The notes below the pieces were generated by a model, which did not search any database, was not told the DNA's origin, and worked only from the letters and a program-made list of their open reading frames with translations. Shown one piece after another: positions 8,015 through 14,901 of a stretch of 22,892 nt of DNA. The stretch is from an uncultured Gemmatimonadota bacterium (GTDB lineage: Bacteria > Gemmatimonadota > Gemmatimonadetes > Gemmatimonadales > GWC2-71-9), in the NCBI GenBank assembly GCA_946479825.1, contig CAMLHU010000007.1, forward strand, positions 1-22,892, written 5' to 3'. Within the stretch, counting starts at the first letter, position 1, and each line of letters starts with the position of its first letter. The translations under genes were made by a program, and so were the position numbers.

Positions 8015-8371
8015 ATGTACGAACGCAAGCACCGGCGCCCGCTCACGCCGACGGAGTTCGCGGTCCGGATGACGTGGCACTTCGCCGTCGCCGCCGCGCT
8101 GGTCGGCGTCTCGCTCTTCGTCGGGATGTACGGGTACCATCACTTCGAGGGGCTCAGCTGGCTCGACGGATTCGTCAACGCCGCGATGCTGCTCGGCGGG
8201 ATGGGGCCGGTGAACGAGCTGCACACCGAGGCCGGCAAGCTCTTCGCGGGGATCTACGCCCTGTACGCCGGCCTGGTGTTCCTGATCGTCGCCGGGGTGC
8301 TTCTCGCGCCGGTCATCCACCGCATCGCGCACAAGATCCACTGGGCCGAAGAGCTCGAGCGGGGGGACTGA
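8015..8371 (+). CDS. Small two-helix membrane protein with potassium-channel-like pore module
   Basis: The protein has 118 residues: a basic N-terminus, a first membrane helix at about 20-40, a semi-hydrophobic loop (LSWLDGFVNAAMLLGGMGPV, 47-66), then GKLFAGIYALYAGLVFLI leading into a second helix to about 98, and a His-rich basic end. The helix-loop-helix order, with LD before the loop and GKLF...YAL after it, closely mirrors the two-helix pore module of potassium channels. The TVGYG selectivity filter is absent, with GGMGPV in its place. It may be a channel-fold relative with another role; function is unknown. The gene follows a TAACTT element, and signal peptidase II starts five bases after its stop, so the two are likely co-transcribed. 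The gene call is strong; the fold is inferred. Confidence 0.75.
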   Translation: MYERKHRRPLTPTEFAVRMTWHFAVAAALVGVSLFVGMYGYHHFEGLSWLDGFVNAAMLLGGMGPVNELHTEAGKLFAGIYALYAGLVFLIVAGVLLAPVIHRIAHKIHWAEELERGD

Positions 8372-8375
8372 CGGG

Positions 8376-8903
8376 GTGGCCCCAAAGCTGCGCGCCTTCT
8401 GGAGCACCGCGACGGCCTTCGTCGTCGCCGACTGGCTCACCAAGCGGTTCGCCGAACAACGGCTCTTCCCGCATACGCCGGTGGACGTCCTCGGCGACGC
8501 CGTCCGCCTGACGCTCACCTGGAACCAGAGCTCCGCGATGGGGCTGTTCTCGTTCGGGGCCTGGTCGCGGTGGATCTTCGCGGTCGTGGCCGTCGCGATG
8601 CTCGGCGTGCTGGGCGCCCTGCTGCGCGAGGCCCCGGCGGCGGCCCGCTGGCGCGGGCTTGCCCTCGGCGCGGTGGCGGGCGGCGCGGTCGGCAACCTGC
8701 TCGACCGGCTGGCGTCCGGGCGCGGGGTGATCGACTTCATCGACGTCGGCGCGTCCGGGTGGCGGTTCTGGACCTTCAACGTGGCCGACATCGGCGTGAC
8801 CTGCGGGGCGATCCTGCTGGCGCTGCTGCTGTGGCACGAGGAGCGGACGACGCGGCGCGCCGCCGCAGGCGATCCGGACGCCCCGCCCCCCAACGCGCAG
8901 TAA
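8376..8903 (+). CDS. lspA: Signal peptidase II (lipoprotein signal peptidase)
   Basis: This inner-membrane aspartyl protease removes the signal peptide from diacylated prolipoproteins at the lipobox cysteine. It has 175 residues and about four membrane helices. The family signatures are present in order: TWNQSSAMGLF (49-58, corresponding to the N-x-G-x-AFG region), GGAVGNLLDRL (102-112), VIDFID and FNVADIG. Asp120 and Asp138 fit the catalytic dyad. The GTG start at 8376 follows the channel-like gene by four bases, with a G-rich ribosome site in that gene's last codons. The C-terminal tail is polar and Pro/Ala-rich, slightly longer than usual. The call is secure. Confidence 0.95.
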   Translation: MAPKLRAFWSTATAFVVADWLTKRFAEQRLFPHTPVDVLGDAVRLTLTWNQSSAMGLFSFGAWSRWIFAVVAVAMLGVLGALLREAPAAARWRGLALGAVAGGAVGNLLDRLASGRGVIDFIDVGASGWRFWTFNVADIGVTCGAILLALLLWHEERTTRRAAAGDPDAPPPNAQ

Positions 8904-8944
8904 GGTTACTCGGGATTTCCGCGGCCCTTCACACGGTCCGCCGC

Positions 8945-8950
8945 TAGCTT
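8945..8950 (+). promoter_or_regulatory. Putative -10 element (TAGCTT)
   Basis: TAGCTT ends 46 bases before the ATG at 8997. It covers the TTG at 8949 that would otherwise lengthen the PLP enzyme by 16 residues, which argues for the downstream ATG as the real start. It matches the recurring TAnnTT motif. Confidence 0.4.
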
Positions 8951-8996
8951 GCCAGGTCCACCGATCATCGTCGCAGCCCTCAGCCGGCACACGCCC

Positions 8997-10214
8997 ATGC
9001 CTTCCCATCCCCTCGAATCCCTCGCCGCCCTGCGCCACGAATTCGGCGAACACGGCGGCGTCAACATGTCCATCGAGGCCTCCACCACCTTCACGGTGAT
9101 GGAGGCCGGCACGATGCCGGAGATCTTCCACGGTCTCCGCGGCCCCGACCAGGGCGGCTGCTACCTCTACGGCCGCCACTTCAACCCCACGGTGTACGTC
9201 CTCGGCCGCGAGCTCGCCGCCATCGAGGGGACCGAGGCCGCGTACTGCACCGCCAGCGGGATGAGCGCCATCAGCGCCGCCCTGATGCAGTGCTGCGCCC
9301 CCGGCGACCACGTCGTCGCGGGTCACACGCTCTACGGCGGCACCTTCGCCCTGCTGCAGCAGTTCTTCCCGGCGCGCACCGGGGTCACCACCACCTTCGT
9401 GGACGTCACCGACCTCGCCGCGGTCGAGCGCGCGTTCACGCAGAAGACGCGCGTGCTCTACGTCGAGACCCTGAGCAACCCGACGCTGGTCGTGGCCGAC
9501 CTCCCGAAGCTCGCGGACATCGCGCACCGCCACGGCGCCCGGCTCATCGTGGACAACACGTTCACCCCGCTGGTCGTGACGCCGGCCCGGCACGGCGCCG
9601 ACGTGGTCGTCCACTCGATGACCAAGTTCCTGAGTGGCGCGTCCGACATCATCGCCGGCTGCGTGTGCGCCTCGAAGGAGTTCGTCACGTCGCTGATGGA
9701 CGTGAACGGCGGCGCCCTGATGCTCCTCGGCCCCACGATGGACCCGCGGATCGCCTTCGAGCTCTCGCTCCGCCTGCCGCACCTGGGCATCCGGATGCAG
9801 GAACACGGCCGGCGCGCGCAGCTCTTCGCGGAGCGGCTCCACGCCCGCGGCCTCAAGGTCACCTACCCCGGGCTGCCGTCCCACCCGCAGCACGCCCTGT
9901 TCGGCCGGCTCAGCAGTCCGGAATTCGGCGCCGGCGGCGTCTTCGGCATCGACCTCGGCACGACCGAGCGCGCCTTCCAGCTGATGGAACGCCTGCAGAA
10001 CGCCGAAGGCTTCGGCTGGATCGCCGTCAGCCTCGGCTACTTCGACACCCTGCTCTCCTGTTCCGCCAGCTCCACGTCGAGCGAGATGCCCGAGGAGGAC
10101 CAGAAGAGCGCCGGCCTCTCCCCGGGCCTCGTCCGCGTCTCGATCGGCTACACCGGTACGGTCGAACAGCGCTGGGGGCAGATGGACCGGGCGCTGGCGG
10201 CGATGGGGTTGTGA
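8997..10214 (+). CDS. Cys/Met metabolism PLP-dependent enzyme (methionine gamma-lyase-like)
   Basis: This 405-residue cytosolic enzyme belongs to the fold-type I Cys/Met metabolism family, whose members carry out gamma- or beta-elimination or replacement on sulfur amino acids. The active-site lysine is Lys210 in HSMTKFLSG. Other family marks are YLYGRHFNPTV (57-67), CTASGMSAISAAL (cofactor phosphate loop), YVETLSNP and VDNTFTPL. The C-terminal SLGYFDTLLSCSASSTSSEM segment resembles the methionine gamma-lyase type more than cystathionine beta-lyase. Exact chemistry cannot be fixed without the substrate-pocket residues. I chose the ATG at 8997 over the upstream TTG because the latter falls in a promoter-like element; neither has a clear ribosome site. 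Confidence 0.88.
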   Translation: MPSHPLESLAALRHEFGEHGGVNMSIEASTTFTVMEAGTMPEIFHGLRGPDQGGCYLYGRHFNPTVYVLGRELAAIEGTEAAYCTASGMSAISAALMQCCAPGDHVVAGHTLYGGTFALLQQFFPARTGVTTTFVDVTDLAAVERAFTQKTRVLYVETLSNPTLVVADLPKLADIAHRHGARLIVDNTFTPLVVTPARHGADVVVHSMTKFLSGASDIIAGCVCASKEFVTSLMDVNGGALMLLGPTMDPRIAFELSLRLPHLGIRMQEHGRRAQLFAERLHARGLKVTYPGLPSHPQHALFGRLSSPEFGAGGVFGIDLGTTERAFQLMERLQNAEGFGWIAVSLGYFDTLLSCSASSTSSEMPEEDQKSAGLSPGLVRVSIGYTGTVEQRWGQMDRALAAMGL

Positions 10215-10232
10215 AGGACGCTGATCGATGCG

Positions 10233-10336
10233 GTAAGCGGTGAGGAGCGAGTGGTGAGCGGGTGGAGGCTGGCGTCTTCCCGCTCACCGCTCACTGTCGA
10301 CCGCCTCCCGTTCACTGTTCACCGTTCACTGTTCAC
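10233..10336. repeat. Phased heptamer repeat array with inverted arms
   Basis: Four units of the GTGAGCG type (GTAAGCG, GTGAGGA, GCGAGTG, GTGAGCG) run from 10233 to 10260. After a short spacer, eight units of the complementary orientation fill 10281-10336: CGCTCAC twice, TGTCGAC, CGCCTCC, CGTTCAC, TGTTCAC, CGTTCAC, TGTTCAC. All keep exact seven-base phase. The arms GGTGAGCGGG (10253-10262) and CCCGCTCACC (10279-10288) are perfectly complementary around a 16-base loop, so a hairpin is likely. The array lies between convergent genes and reaches into the 3' end of the minus-strand one. It resembles in style the short tandem heptanucleotide repeats of cyanobacteria. It may act as a bidirectional terminator, but no U-tract is seen. 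Confidence 0.7.
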
Positions 10337-11276
10337 CGCCCCGCCCCACCATCCCGAGCGGCACCTTCCTGAGCCCCCGCCAGTAGTGCGCCACGCCCGC
10401 GGAATCCCGGACCAGCAGCTGCCCTGACACGCCACCGTCGAGGAGCACCGCCTCGCGGCAGCCGAGCGCGCCGAGGAGTGCGGTCATCTCGGGAGTGGTG
10501 AGGCCGAAGGGGAGGACGTCGAGCGCGCCGCCGAAGCCCTCGAACCGGGTCAGCACCACGAGCCAGGTGCCGTCCCGCAGCGCGCAGAGGCCGAGCCGAG
10601 CGTCGCGGTGGAGCAGGTCGATGGGGTGGCCGGCGGTGCGGATGAAGGGGTGGACCTCGCCGTCGTGCCAGAGCACGAGCGGGAACGACTGGAACGCGAG
10701 CCGGACCCGACGACGGCGTGCGGCCACCACGCTGTCGGCCGCGACGATGAACCGGAGCGCACCGGCGGTATCCTGCACGATCGTCGCCGCGAGCGGGCCT
10801 CCGCCGGGGATCCCGTACTCCGCGCTGTCGCGCACCACCCAGCCCCAGGGCCCCGCGTATTCGAATTGGCCGGCGTTGAACGCGAAGTCCGCCCCGGGCG
10901 GGGCGGAGTCGATGGTCCAGCGCTTGGTGAGGTCGGGGTTGAGCCCGTCGGCGAGGTCCAGGCGGACGTGGCGGGGATCGAACTGCACGAGGATGGCCGC
11001 CACCCGCCACGCCTCGCCGGGACCCGAGAGCCGGAGCGTGCCCCACCGGATCCCCGGACGGCCGGCGTGCCACGCCACCGCGTCGGCGACCTGCGCATCG
11101 GCGCTGTCCCACCGGATCGGCGCCGAGTCGGCCCGCCACCAGGATACCCATCCCACGCCGGTCTCCACCGCGAGCGAACCGGTCGTCTGCTGGGCGCCGG
11201 CCCGGCGGGGATGACCGACGGCGATGACCGCGGCCAGCAGCAGGAACGACCTGGATCGCGCCGCGCCGTGCGTCAC
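10326..11276 (-). CDS. Exported phosphodiester glycosidase (NAGPA-like) family protein
   Basis: The protein has 316 residues from the GTG at 11276, which shares GTGA with the stop of the upstream gene. A Sec signal is evident: basic start, hydrophobic core SFLLLAAVIAV, cleavage likely after AGA near residue 28. Two hallmarks of the phosphodiester-glycosidase domain are present: AFNAGQF (132-138), in place of the usual NGGFF, and VLLDGGVSGQLLV (277-289), in place of LDGGGSS. Family members cleave sugar phosphodiesters; the prototype is the human enzyme that uncovers mannose 6-phosphate, and bacterial substrates are largely unknown. A frame of 196 further codons lies upstream but covers the neighbouring gene out of frame, so I reject it. 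Oddly, the last codons (GGEQ and the stop) come from the heptamer repeat. Confidence 0.78.
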   Translation of the reverse strand: MTHGAARSRSFLLLAAVIAVGHPRRAGAQQTTGSLAVETGVGWVSWWRADSAPIRWDSADAQVADAVAWHAGRPGIRWGTLRLSGPGEAWRVAAILVQFDPRHVRLDLADGLNPDLTKRWTIDSAPPGADFAFNAGQFEYAGPWGWVVRDSAEYGIPGGGPLAATIVQDTAGALRFIVAADSVVAARRRRVRLAFQSFPLVLWHDGEVHPFIRTAGHPIDLLHRDARLGLCALRDGTWLVVLTRFEGFGGALDVLPFGLTTPEMTALLGALGCREAVLLDGGVSGQLLVRDSAGVAHYWRGLRKVPLGMVGRGGEQ

Positions 11277-12148
11277 TCGGTCGTCAGCATCTGCTCGTAC
11301 GCCGACAACTCTGTCCGGTGCGCCTTGAGCGCGTCGAGCTCGCCCTGGGAGAACGCCCAGGACGACCGCGCCAGCTTCGCCTCGTCGGTCGCGAGATAGC
11401 CCAGGATCCGCTCCCGCATCATCGCGTACTGCGGCACGGTGACGCCCGCCGCCCTGGCGGCCAGGACGAACACGGAATCGCGCGGGCTCGCCGGCGGCTG
11501 CGGTTCGGTGTCGGCCTGCGCCGCCTCCGCCTCGGCCCGGACGCTGTCCATTCCGCATTGCTGGTTGACCTGCATCTGGCGCGCCATCTGCGCCTGCATC
11601 ATCTGGTTGGCGTCGCCGACCCCCATCAGCAGCTTGAGCGAATCCGACAGCATCATCACGGTGTTCATGTCCTGCCGCTGCCCCGCGGCCTGGATCCGCT
11701 GCTGGAGATCCTGCATCCGGGCGCGGGTCGCCGGGTCGTTCATCCGCGCCTGCATCGACTGGGCGCCCTGCTGGGCCTGCGCCCGGTCGCCTGAGGTGGC
11801 CTGGGTGTAGCAGCTCTGCGCCGCCTGCTGGTGCGCTTGGCGGACCGAATCCCGGCGCTGCCATTCCCGGAGCGCCATCTGGTAGGCCGCCTGCCGCTGC
11901 TGGTACCCGCGGGCGATCGCCGGCCCTTCCCGCTGCTCCACGGCGAACCCGCGCGCCGCGGCGTCGAGGCGCGCCCCTGTCAGCTCGAGGGTGATGTCGT
12001 CATAGGCCACCGGCTTGGCGGCCGACGCCTCGCCCTTCGATGACGGCAGATGGACCTTGGGAAGATGCGGGAACTGCGCAGCCAGCCGACCCGCCAGGCA
12101 GGGCGTGACGGCGAGCACGACGAGCGCGACCACGAGCGGGCGACGCAT
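11273..12148 (-). CDS. Exported Gln/Met-rich hypothetical protein
   Basis: I do not recognise a family. The 291-residue protein has a clear signal peptide (MRRPLVVALVVLAVTPCLAG, cleavage likely near RLAA|Q) and then a mature part unusually rich in Gln, Met and Ala. Residues from about 75 to 200 look helical and probably coiled-coil, with segments such as RARMQDLQQRIQAAGQR and QMMQAQMARQMQVNQQ. A Pro-rich hinge (EPQPPASPRDS) precedes a C-terminal helical part. It contains two isolated cysteines in the mature protein. The ATG at 12148 has GGAG five bases upstream and TAGCTT 31 bases upstream. The next gene starts within its stop codon, so an exported partner of the phosphodiester-glycosidase-like protein is plausible. 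The gene is convincing; the function is unknown. Confidence 0.72.
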   Translation of the reverse strand: MRRPLVVALVVLAVTPCLAGRLAAQFPHLPKVHLPSSKGEASAAKPVAYDDITLELTGARLDAAARGFAVEQREGPAIARGYQQRQAAYQMALREWQRRDSVRQAHQQAAQSCYTQATSGDRAQAQQGAQSMQARMNDPATRARMQDLQQRIQAAGQRQDMNTVMMLSDSLKLLMGVGDANQMMQAQMARQMQVNQQCGMDSVRAEAEAAQADTEPQPPASPRDSVFVLAARAAGVTVPQYAMMRERILGYLATDEAKLARSSWAFSQGELDALKAHRTELSAYEQMLTTE

Positions 12149-12179
12149 ACCGACTCCGGATGGGCGGGAGGGGAGGGTA

Positions 12180-12185
12180 AAGCTA
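12180..12185 (-). promoter_or_regulatory. Putative -10 element (TAGCTT)
   Basis: On the minus strand TAGCTT, continuing into TACC, ends 31 bases before the ATG at 12148. It lies in a divergent gap that also holds a plus-strand TACCTT for the dehydrogenase gene. It is identical to the hexamer before the PLP enzyme gene. Confidence 0.45.
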
Positions 12186-12224
12186 CGGCGCCGACGCGGG
12201 AGTGGCGAGCGGTGGCGGCGCGGG

Positions 12225-12230
12225 TACCTT
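12225..12230 (+). promoter_or_regulatory. Putative -10 element (TACCTT)
   Basis: TACCTT ends 31 bases before the TTG start at 12262, the same distance as its divergent partner on the other strand. It supports choosing the TTG over more upstream starts of the dehydrogenase frame. Confidence 0.35.
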
Positions 12231-12250
12231 CCGGGATGCGCCGTCGCCCC

Positions 12251-12257
12251 GGGAGAG
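12251..12257 (+). promoter_or_regulatory. Ribosome binding site deciding the dehydrogenase TTG start
   Basis: GGGAGAG lies four bases before the TTG at 12262. The resulting protein begins directly at the first strand of the nucleotide-binding fold, as is usual for short-chain dehydrogenases. Confidence 0.5.
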
Positions 12258-12261
12258 CCGC

Positions 12262-13071
12262 TTGTCCTTCACACTGAACGGTCGCCGCGTCGTGATCACC
12301 GGCGCGGCGCGAGGCCTGGGCCGGGCGATCGCCTTCGCCTTCGCCGAGCGGGGGGCGGAGCTGGTCCTGGCCGACCGTGACGGCGCGGCGCTCGACGCCA
12401 CCGCCGCCGAGCTCCGGGCGAGCGGGCGCCCGGTGACCGCCCTTCCCTGCGACGTGACCGACCCCGCCGCCGTCACGAGTCTCCGCGACCGGGTGACGGC
12501 GGCCGGCCCGGTGGACGTGCTCGTGAACAACGCGGGGACGGTGGCCGGCCGGGCCTTCCTCGAAGTGGACCTGGCGGCGCACCGGCGGACGCTCGACGTC
12601 AACATCACGGGCCTCGTCACGGTGACCCACGCCTTCCTCCCCGCGCTCCTCGGCCGTCCCCGTGCGGCGATCCTCAACGTCGCGAGCGCGTCGGCGTTCG
12701 TCGCGCTGCCGTGGGGATCCAGCTATGCGGCGAGCAAGTGGGCGGTGCTGGGATTCAGCGAGTCGCTGGCGGAGGAGCTGCGGATGCAGGGCCACCGCCA
12801 GCTCCGGGTGACGGCGATCTGCCCGAGCTACATCGACACCGGGCTCTTCGCCGGCGCGCGTCCGGCGCGATTCACCTGGCTGCTCTCCACCCGGACGGTC
12901 GCGGAGCGGGCGGTACGCGCGGTGGAGCGCGGGGAACCGCGCGTCATCCTGCCGTGGACGGCGGCGCTCCTCATCAACGGCTTCGGCTGGCTGCCGCGCC
13001 CGGCGTTCCACGCCGTGGCCCGGCTGTTCGGCGTGTCGTCCAGCATGCGCGACTGGCGCGGGCACGGCTGA
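12262..13071 (+). CDS. Short-chain dehydrogenase/reductase (SDR)
   Basis: This 269-residue classical SDR is an NAD(P)-dependent oxidoreductase of unknown substrate. It shows TGAARGLG (13-20) for cofactor binding, CDVTD (63-67), VNNAG (88-92), the catalytic Ser142 in NVASAS, and Tyr155 and Lys159 in YAASK. The basic residue after the glycine motif start (ARG) and LADRD after strand 2 would suggest NAD preference, though weakly. The C-terminal part (ICPSYIDTGLF) is typical of the family. I chose the TTG start because of its ribosome site; the frame opens 20 codons earlier, but that extension lacks any conserved feature and contains the promoter-like TACCTT. The gene is convergent with the kinase gene, 13 bases away. 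Confidence 0.88.
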   Translation: MSFTLNGRRVVITGAARGLGRAIAFAFAERGAELVLADRDGAALDATAAELRASGRPVTALPCDVTDPAAVTSLRDRVTAAGPVDVLVNNAGTVAGRAFLEVDLAAHRRTLDVNITGLVTVTHAFLPALLGRPRAAILNVASASAFVALPWGSSYAASKWAVLGFSESLAEELRMQGHRQLRVTAICPSYIDTGLFAGARPARFTWLLSTRTVAERAVRAVERGEPRVILPWTAALLINGFGWLPRPAFHAVARLFGVSSSMRDWRGHG

Positions 13072-13084
13072 GCGCCGCGCGCCG

Positions 13085-14794
13085 TCACGGGTCCGACCGC
13101 AGCACCTCCCCCACGATCCGCTTCCCTTCCATCGCCGCATCGATCTCCTCGCCCACCCGCCGGACCGCCTCCAGGTCGGCGGTGAGGTCGTCGGCGGTGA
13201 TCGTGCCGGCCCGCAGCCGCCAGAGGTCGAGCCGCAGGGTCTCGAGCGCGGTGACGGCGGCCGTGAATCGCGCGGGGTCGGCCGGGGTCTCGCCGGCGCC
13301 GCGGAAGCGGATCGCCCGCGCCTCCAGCCGGGCGACGAGCGACGGCACCTCCGCCAGGCGCTTCCGGTCGCCCTCGGCCAGCGCCGCCCAGGCCGCCTGT
13401 GCACCCTCGCCGAGCGCGACCGCCGTGGGCTCCCCCGCGACCGGGCGCCGCGGGCCGCCGAGCCCGACGCCCATCACCCGGAACATCAGCGCGCCGACCG
13501 GCCCCGCGATCTTCCGTTGCCAGACCCCGCGCCCGGGGGAGTCCGACTGCCAGAGCCGGCTGACCGCCGCGGTGACCGCCGCAATCCCGCCTCCCATGCC
13601 CAGGATCCCGAGGATCGTGGAGGAGGTCGAGGTCCCGAGCACGACGGCTGCCATGCCCGCGGCGCCGAGCGCGAGCGCGCCGAGCCAGCGCCGCCAGCGC
13701 GGCTCGCGGACGGCGGGCACCGCGACCCGCTCCTGTTCCGCCGCGGCCAGCGCGACCCGCGCCGCCTGGTGACCGTAGCCCTGTCGGATGAAGTCCCGGG
13801 TGACGGTCAGGAACCGGCCGAGCCGGACGATGGTGAGCGTGCCGAACAGCGCCACGACCACCCCGAGCGCGATCCCGCCGAAGAGGTCGTCCCAGACCAC
13901 CAGCCGGAAGATCGCCGTGCTCACCAGGCCGGCGGTGACCGTGGTGGCGAGTTCGTTCCCGGAGGATTCGATCTCGTGCGCGAAGCGTCGCAACGGCACG
14001 GGGAGCGTTCCGGCACCTGCACGGAGGTCGCGCAGGGCCGCGGCGACGGCGTCGCCGCCGGCCGGGCGCCGGTCCGGGTCCGGGTCGAGCGCCTGCCGGA
14101 CCAGTGTGGCGAGCCGCTCGGGGGTCTCCGCCGGGAGGTCCGCGCCGTCCTCCGGCAGCCCGCCGCTCAGCGTGTACCACGCCGTTCGCCCCAGCGCATA
14201 GACGTCGGCCCGCGCATCGGCCGGGGCGCCGGCGGCCTGCTCCGGGCTCATGAACCGCGGCGTGCCCGACGCGCCGCTCACGGCCTCGGCCGCGCGGCGG
14301 GCGATCCCGAAGTCGGTCACCACGGCGCGGCCGGTCCCGTCCTCGATCAGGATGTTCTCGGGCTTCACGTCGCGATGGACCACGCCCCGGGCGTGGGCGT
14401 GCCCGAGCGCCCAGGCGGTCTCGAGGAGGATCCGGACCGCCTCGCCGACGCCCACCGGGCCGAGCCGGCGAAGCCGGGCCCCGAGGCTTTCGCCGTCCAC
14501 GTACTCCATCACGAAGAACGGCGGGTCGCCGTCCGCCTCGACCGCGTGGATCGGGACGATGTGCGGATGGGCCAGCGCCGCGGCGGTGCGCGCCTCGTTG
14601 AGGAACCGTTCCCGCTGCTCGGGCGAGCGGGCGAGCGCGCGGTCGAGCGCCTTGATCGCCACCGGCCGGTCGAGCGCGACCTCGCGCGCCAGGTACACCA
14701 CGCCCATCCCGCCGCGGCCGAGCTCACGCTCGAGCACGTAGCGGCCGGCCACCAGCGCCTGCAGCGCCAGGAATTCGGGGGAAGGGCTCGTCAC
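13085..14794 (-). CDS. Membrane-anchored Ser/Thr protein kinase
   Basis: The protein has 569 residues. A complete Hanks-type kinase domain fills about 18-275: glycine loop GRGGMGVVY (26-34), Lys48 in VAIKAL, HRDVKPEN (140-147) and DFG (161-163). It should phosphorylate serine or threonine on cytoplasmic targets. The C-terminal half has two hydrophobic regions, LVSTAIFRLVVWDDLFGGIA onwards and RWLGALALGAAGMAAVVLG onwards, so it is an integral membrane protein. It ends in a helical, charged cytoplasmic-type tail (RKRLAEVPSLVARLEARAIR). No PASTA, WD40 or TPR sensor is seen. The start is uncertain: GTG at 14794 begins just before the domain, while a TTG at 14854 would add 20 residues. It is divergent from the DinB gene. 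Confidence 0.88.
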   Translation of the reverse strand: MTSPSPEFLALQALVAGRYVLERELGRGGMGVVYLAREVALDRPVAIKALDRALARSPEQRERFLNEARTAAALAHPHIVPIHAVEADGDPPFFVMEYVDGESLGARLRRLGPVGVGEAVRILLETAWALGHAHARGVVHRDVKPENILIEDGTGRAVVTDFGIARRAAEAVSGASGTPRFMSPEQAAGAPADARADVYALGRTAWYTLSGGLPEDGADLPAETPERLATLVRQALDPDPDRRPAGGDAVAAALRDLRAGAGTLPVPLRRFAHEIESSGNELATTVTAGLVSTAIFRLVVWDDLFGGIALGVVVALFGTLTIVRLGRFLTVTRDFIRQGYGHQAARVALAAAEQERVAVPAVREPRWRRWLGALALGAAGMAAVVLGTSTSSTILGILGMGGGIAAVTAAVSRLWQSDSPGRGVWQRKIAGPVGALMFRVMGVGLGGPRRPVAGEPTAVALGEGAQAAWAALAEGDRKRLAEVPSLVARLEARAIRFRGAGETPADPARFTAAVTALETLRLDLWRLRAGTITADDLTADLEAVRRVGEEIDAAMEGKRIVGEVLRSDP

Positions 14795-14825
14795 GGGGAT
14801 CCGGGGGTCGGGGAACGTTCCGGCG

Positions 14826-14861
14826 AAGTTGCGCGCCGGGATATCGGACGGCAAGTTGCGC
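14826..14861. repeat. Direct repeat AAGTTGCGC, two copies
   Basis: AAGTTGCGC occurs at 14826-14834 and again at 14853-14861, each followed by a GC-rich CCGG or CGCGG stretch. The spacing of 27 bases and the location between the divergent kinase and DinB genes would suit an operator, but two copies are too few to be sure. Confidence 0.35.
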
Positions 14862-14901
14862 CGCGGCGTTTCAATCCACCTCCACCCGCAGGACCCCGCC
14901 G

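Noticed and set aside
8949..8996. TTG start adding 16 residues to the PLP enzyme
   Set aside because: The TTG lies within the TAGCTT promoter-like element, so it would not be inside the transcript.
8313..9893. Minus-strand open frame of 526 codons
   Set aside because: It lies opposite lspA and the PLP enzyme, both with complete catalytic motifs. Its translation is low-complexity and has no family features.
10233..10336. CRISPR array
   Set aside because: Units are seven bases long, contiguous and in both orientations, with no spacers and no cas genes nearby.
11277..11864. Upstream extension of the phosphodiester-glycosidase-like frame
   Set aside because: It covers the Gln/Met-rich gene in another frame, has no signal peptide or domain, and the GTG at 11276 is followed by a good signal peptide.
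12236..12238. ATG as start of the dehydrogenase
   Set aside because: It is out of frame with the SDR motifs; the in-frame TTG at 12262 has a ribosome site.
13072..13084. Terminator or repeat between the convergent dehydrogenase and kinase genes
   Set aside because: The gap is only 13 bases of GC-rich sequence, with no heptamer units or usable hairpin.
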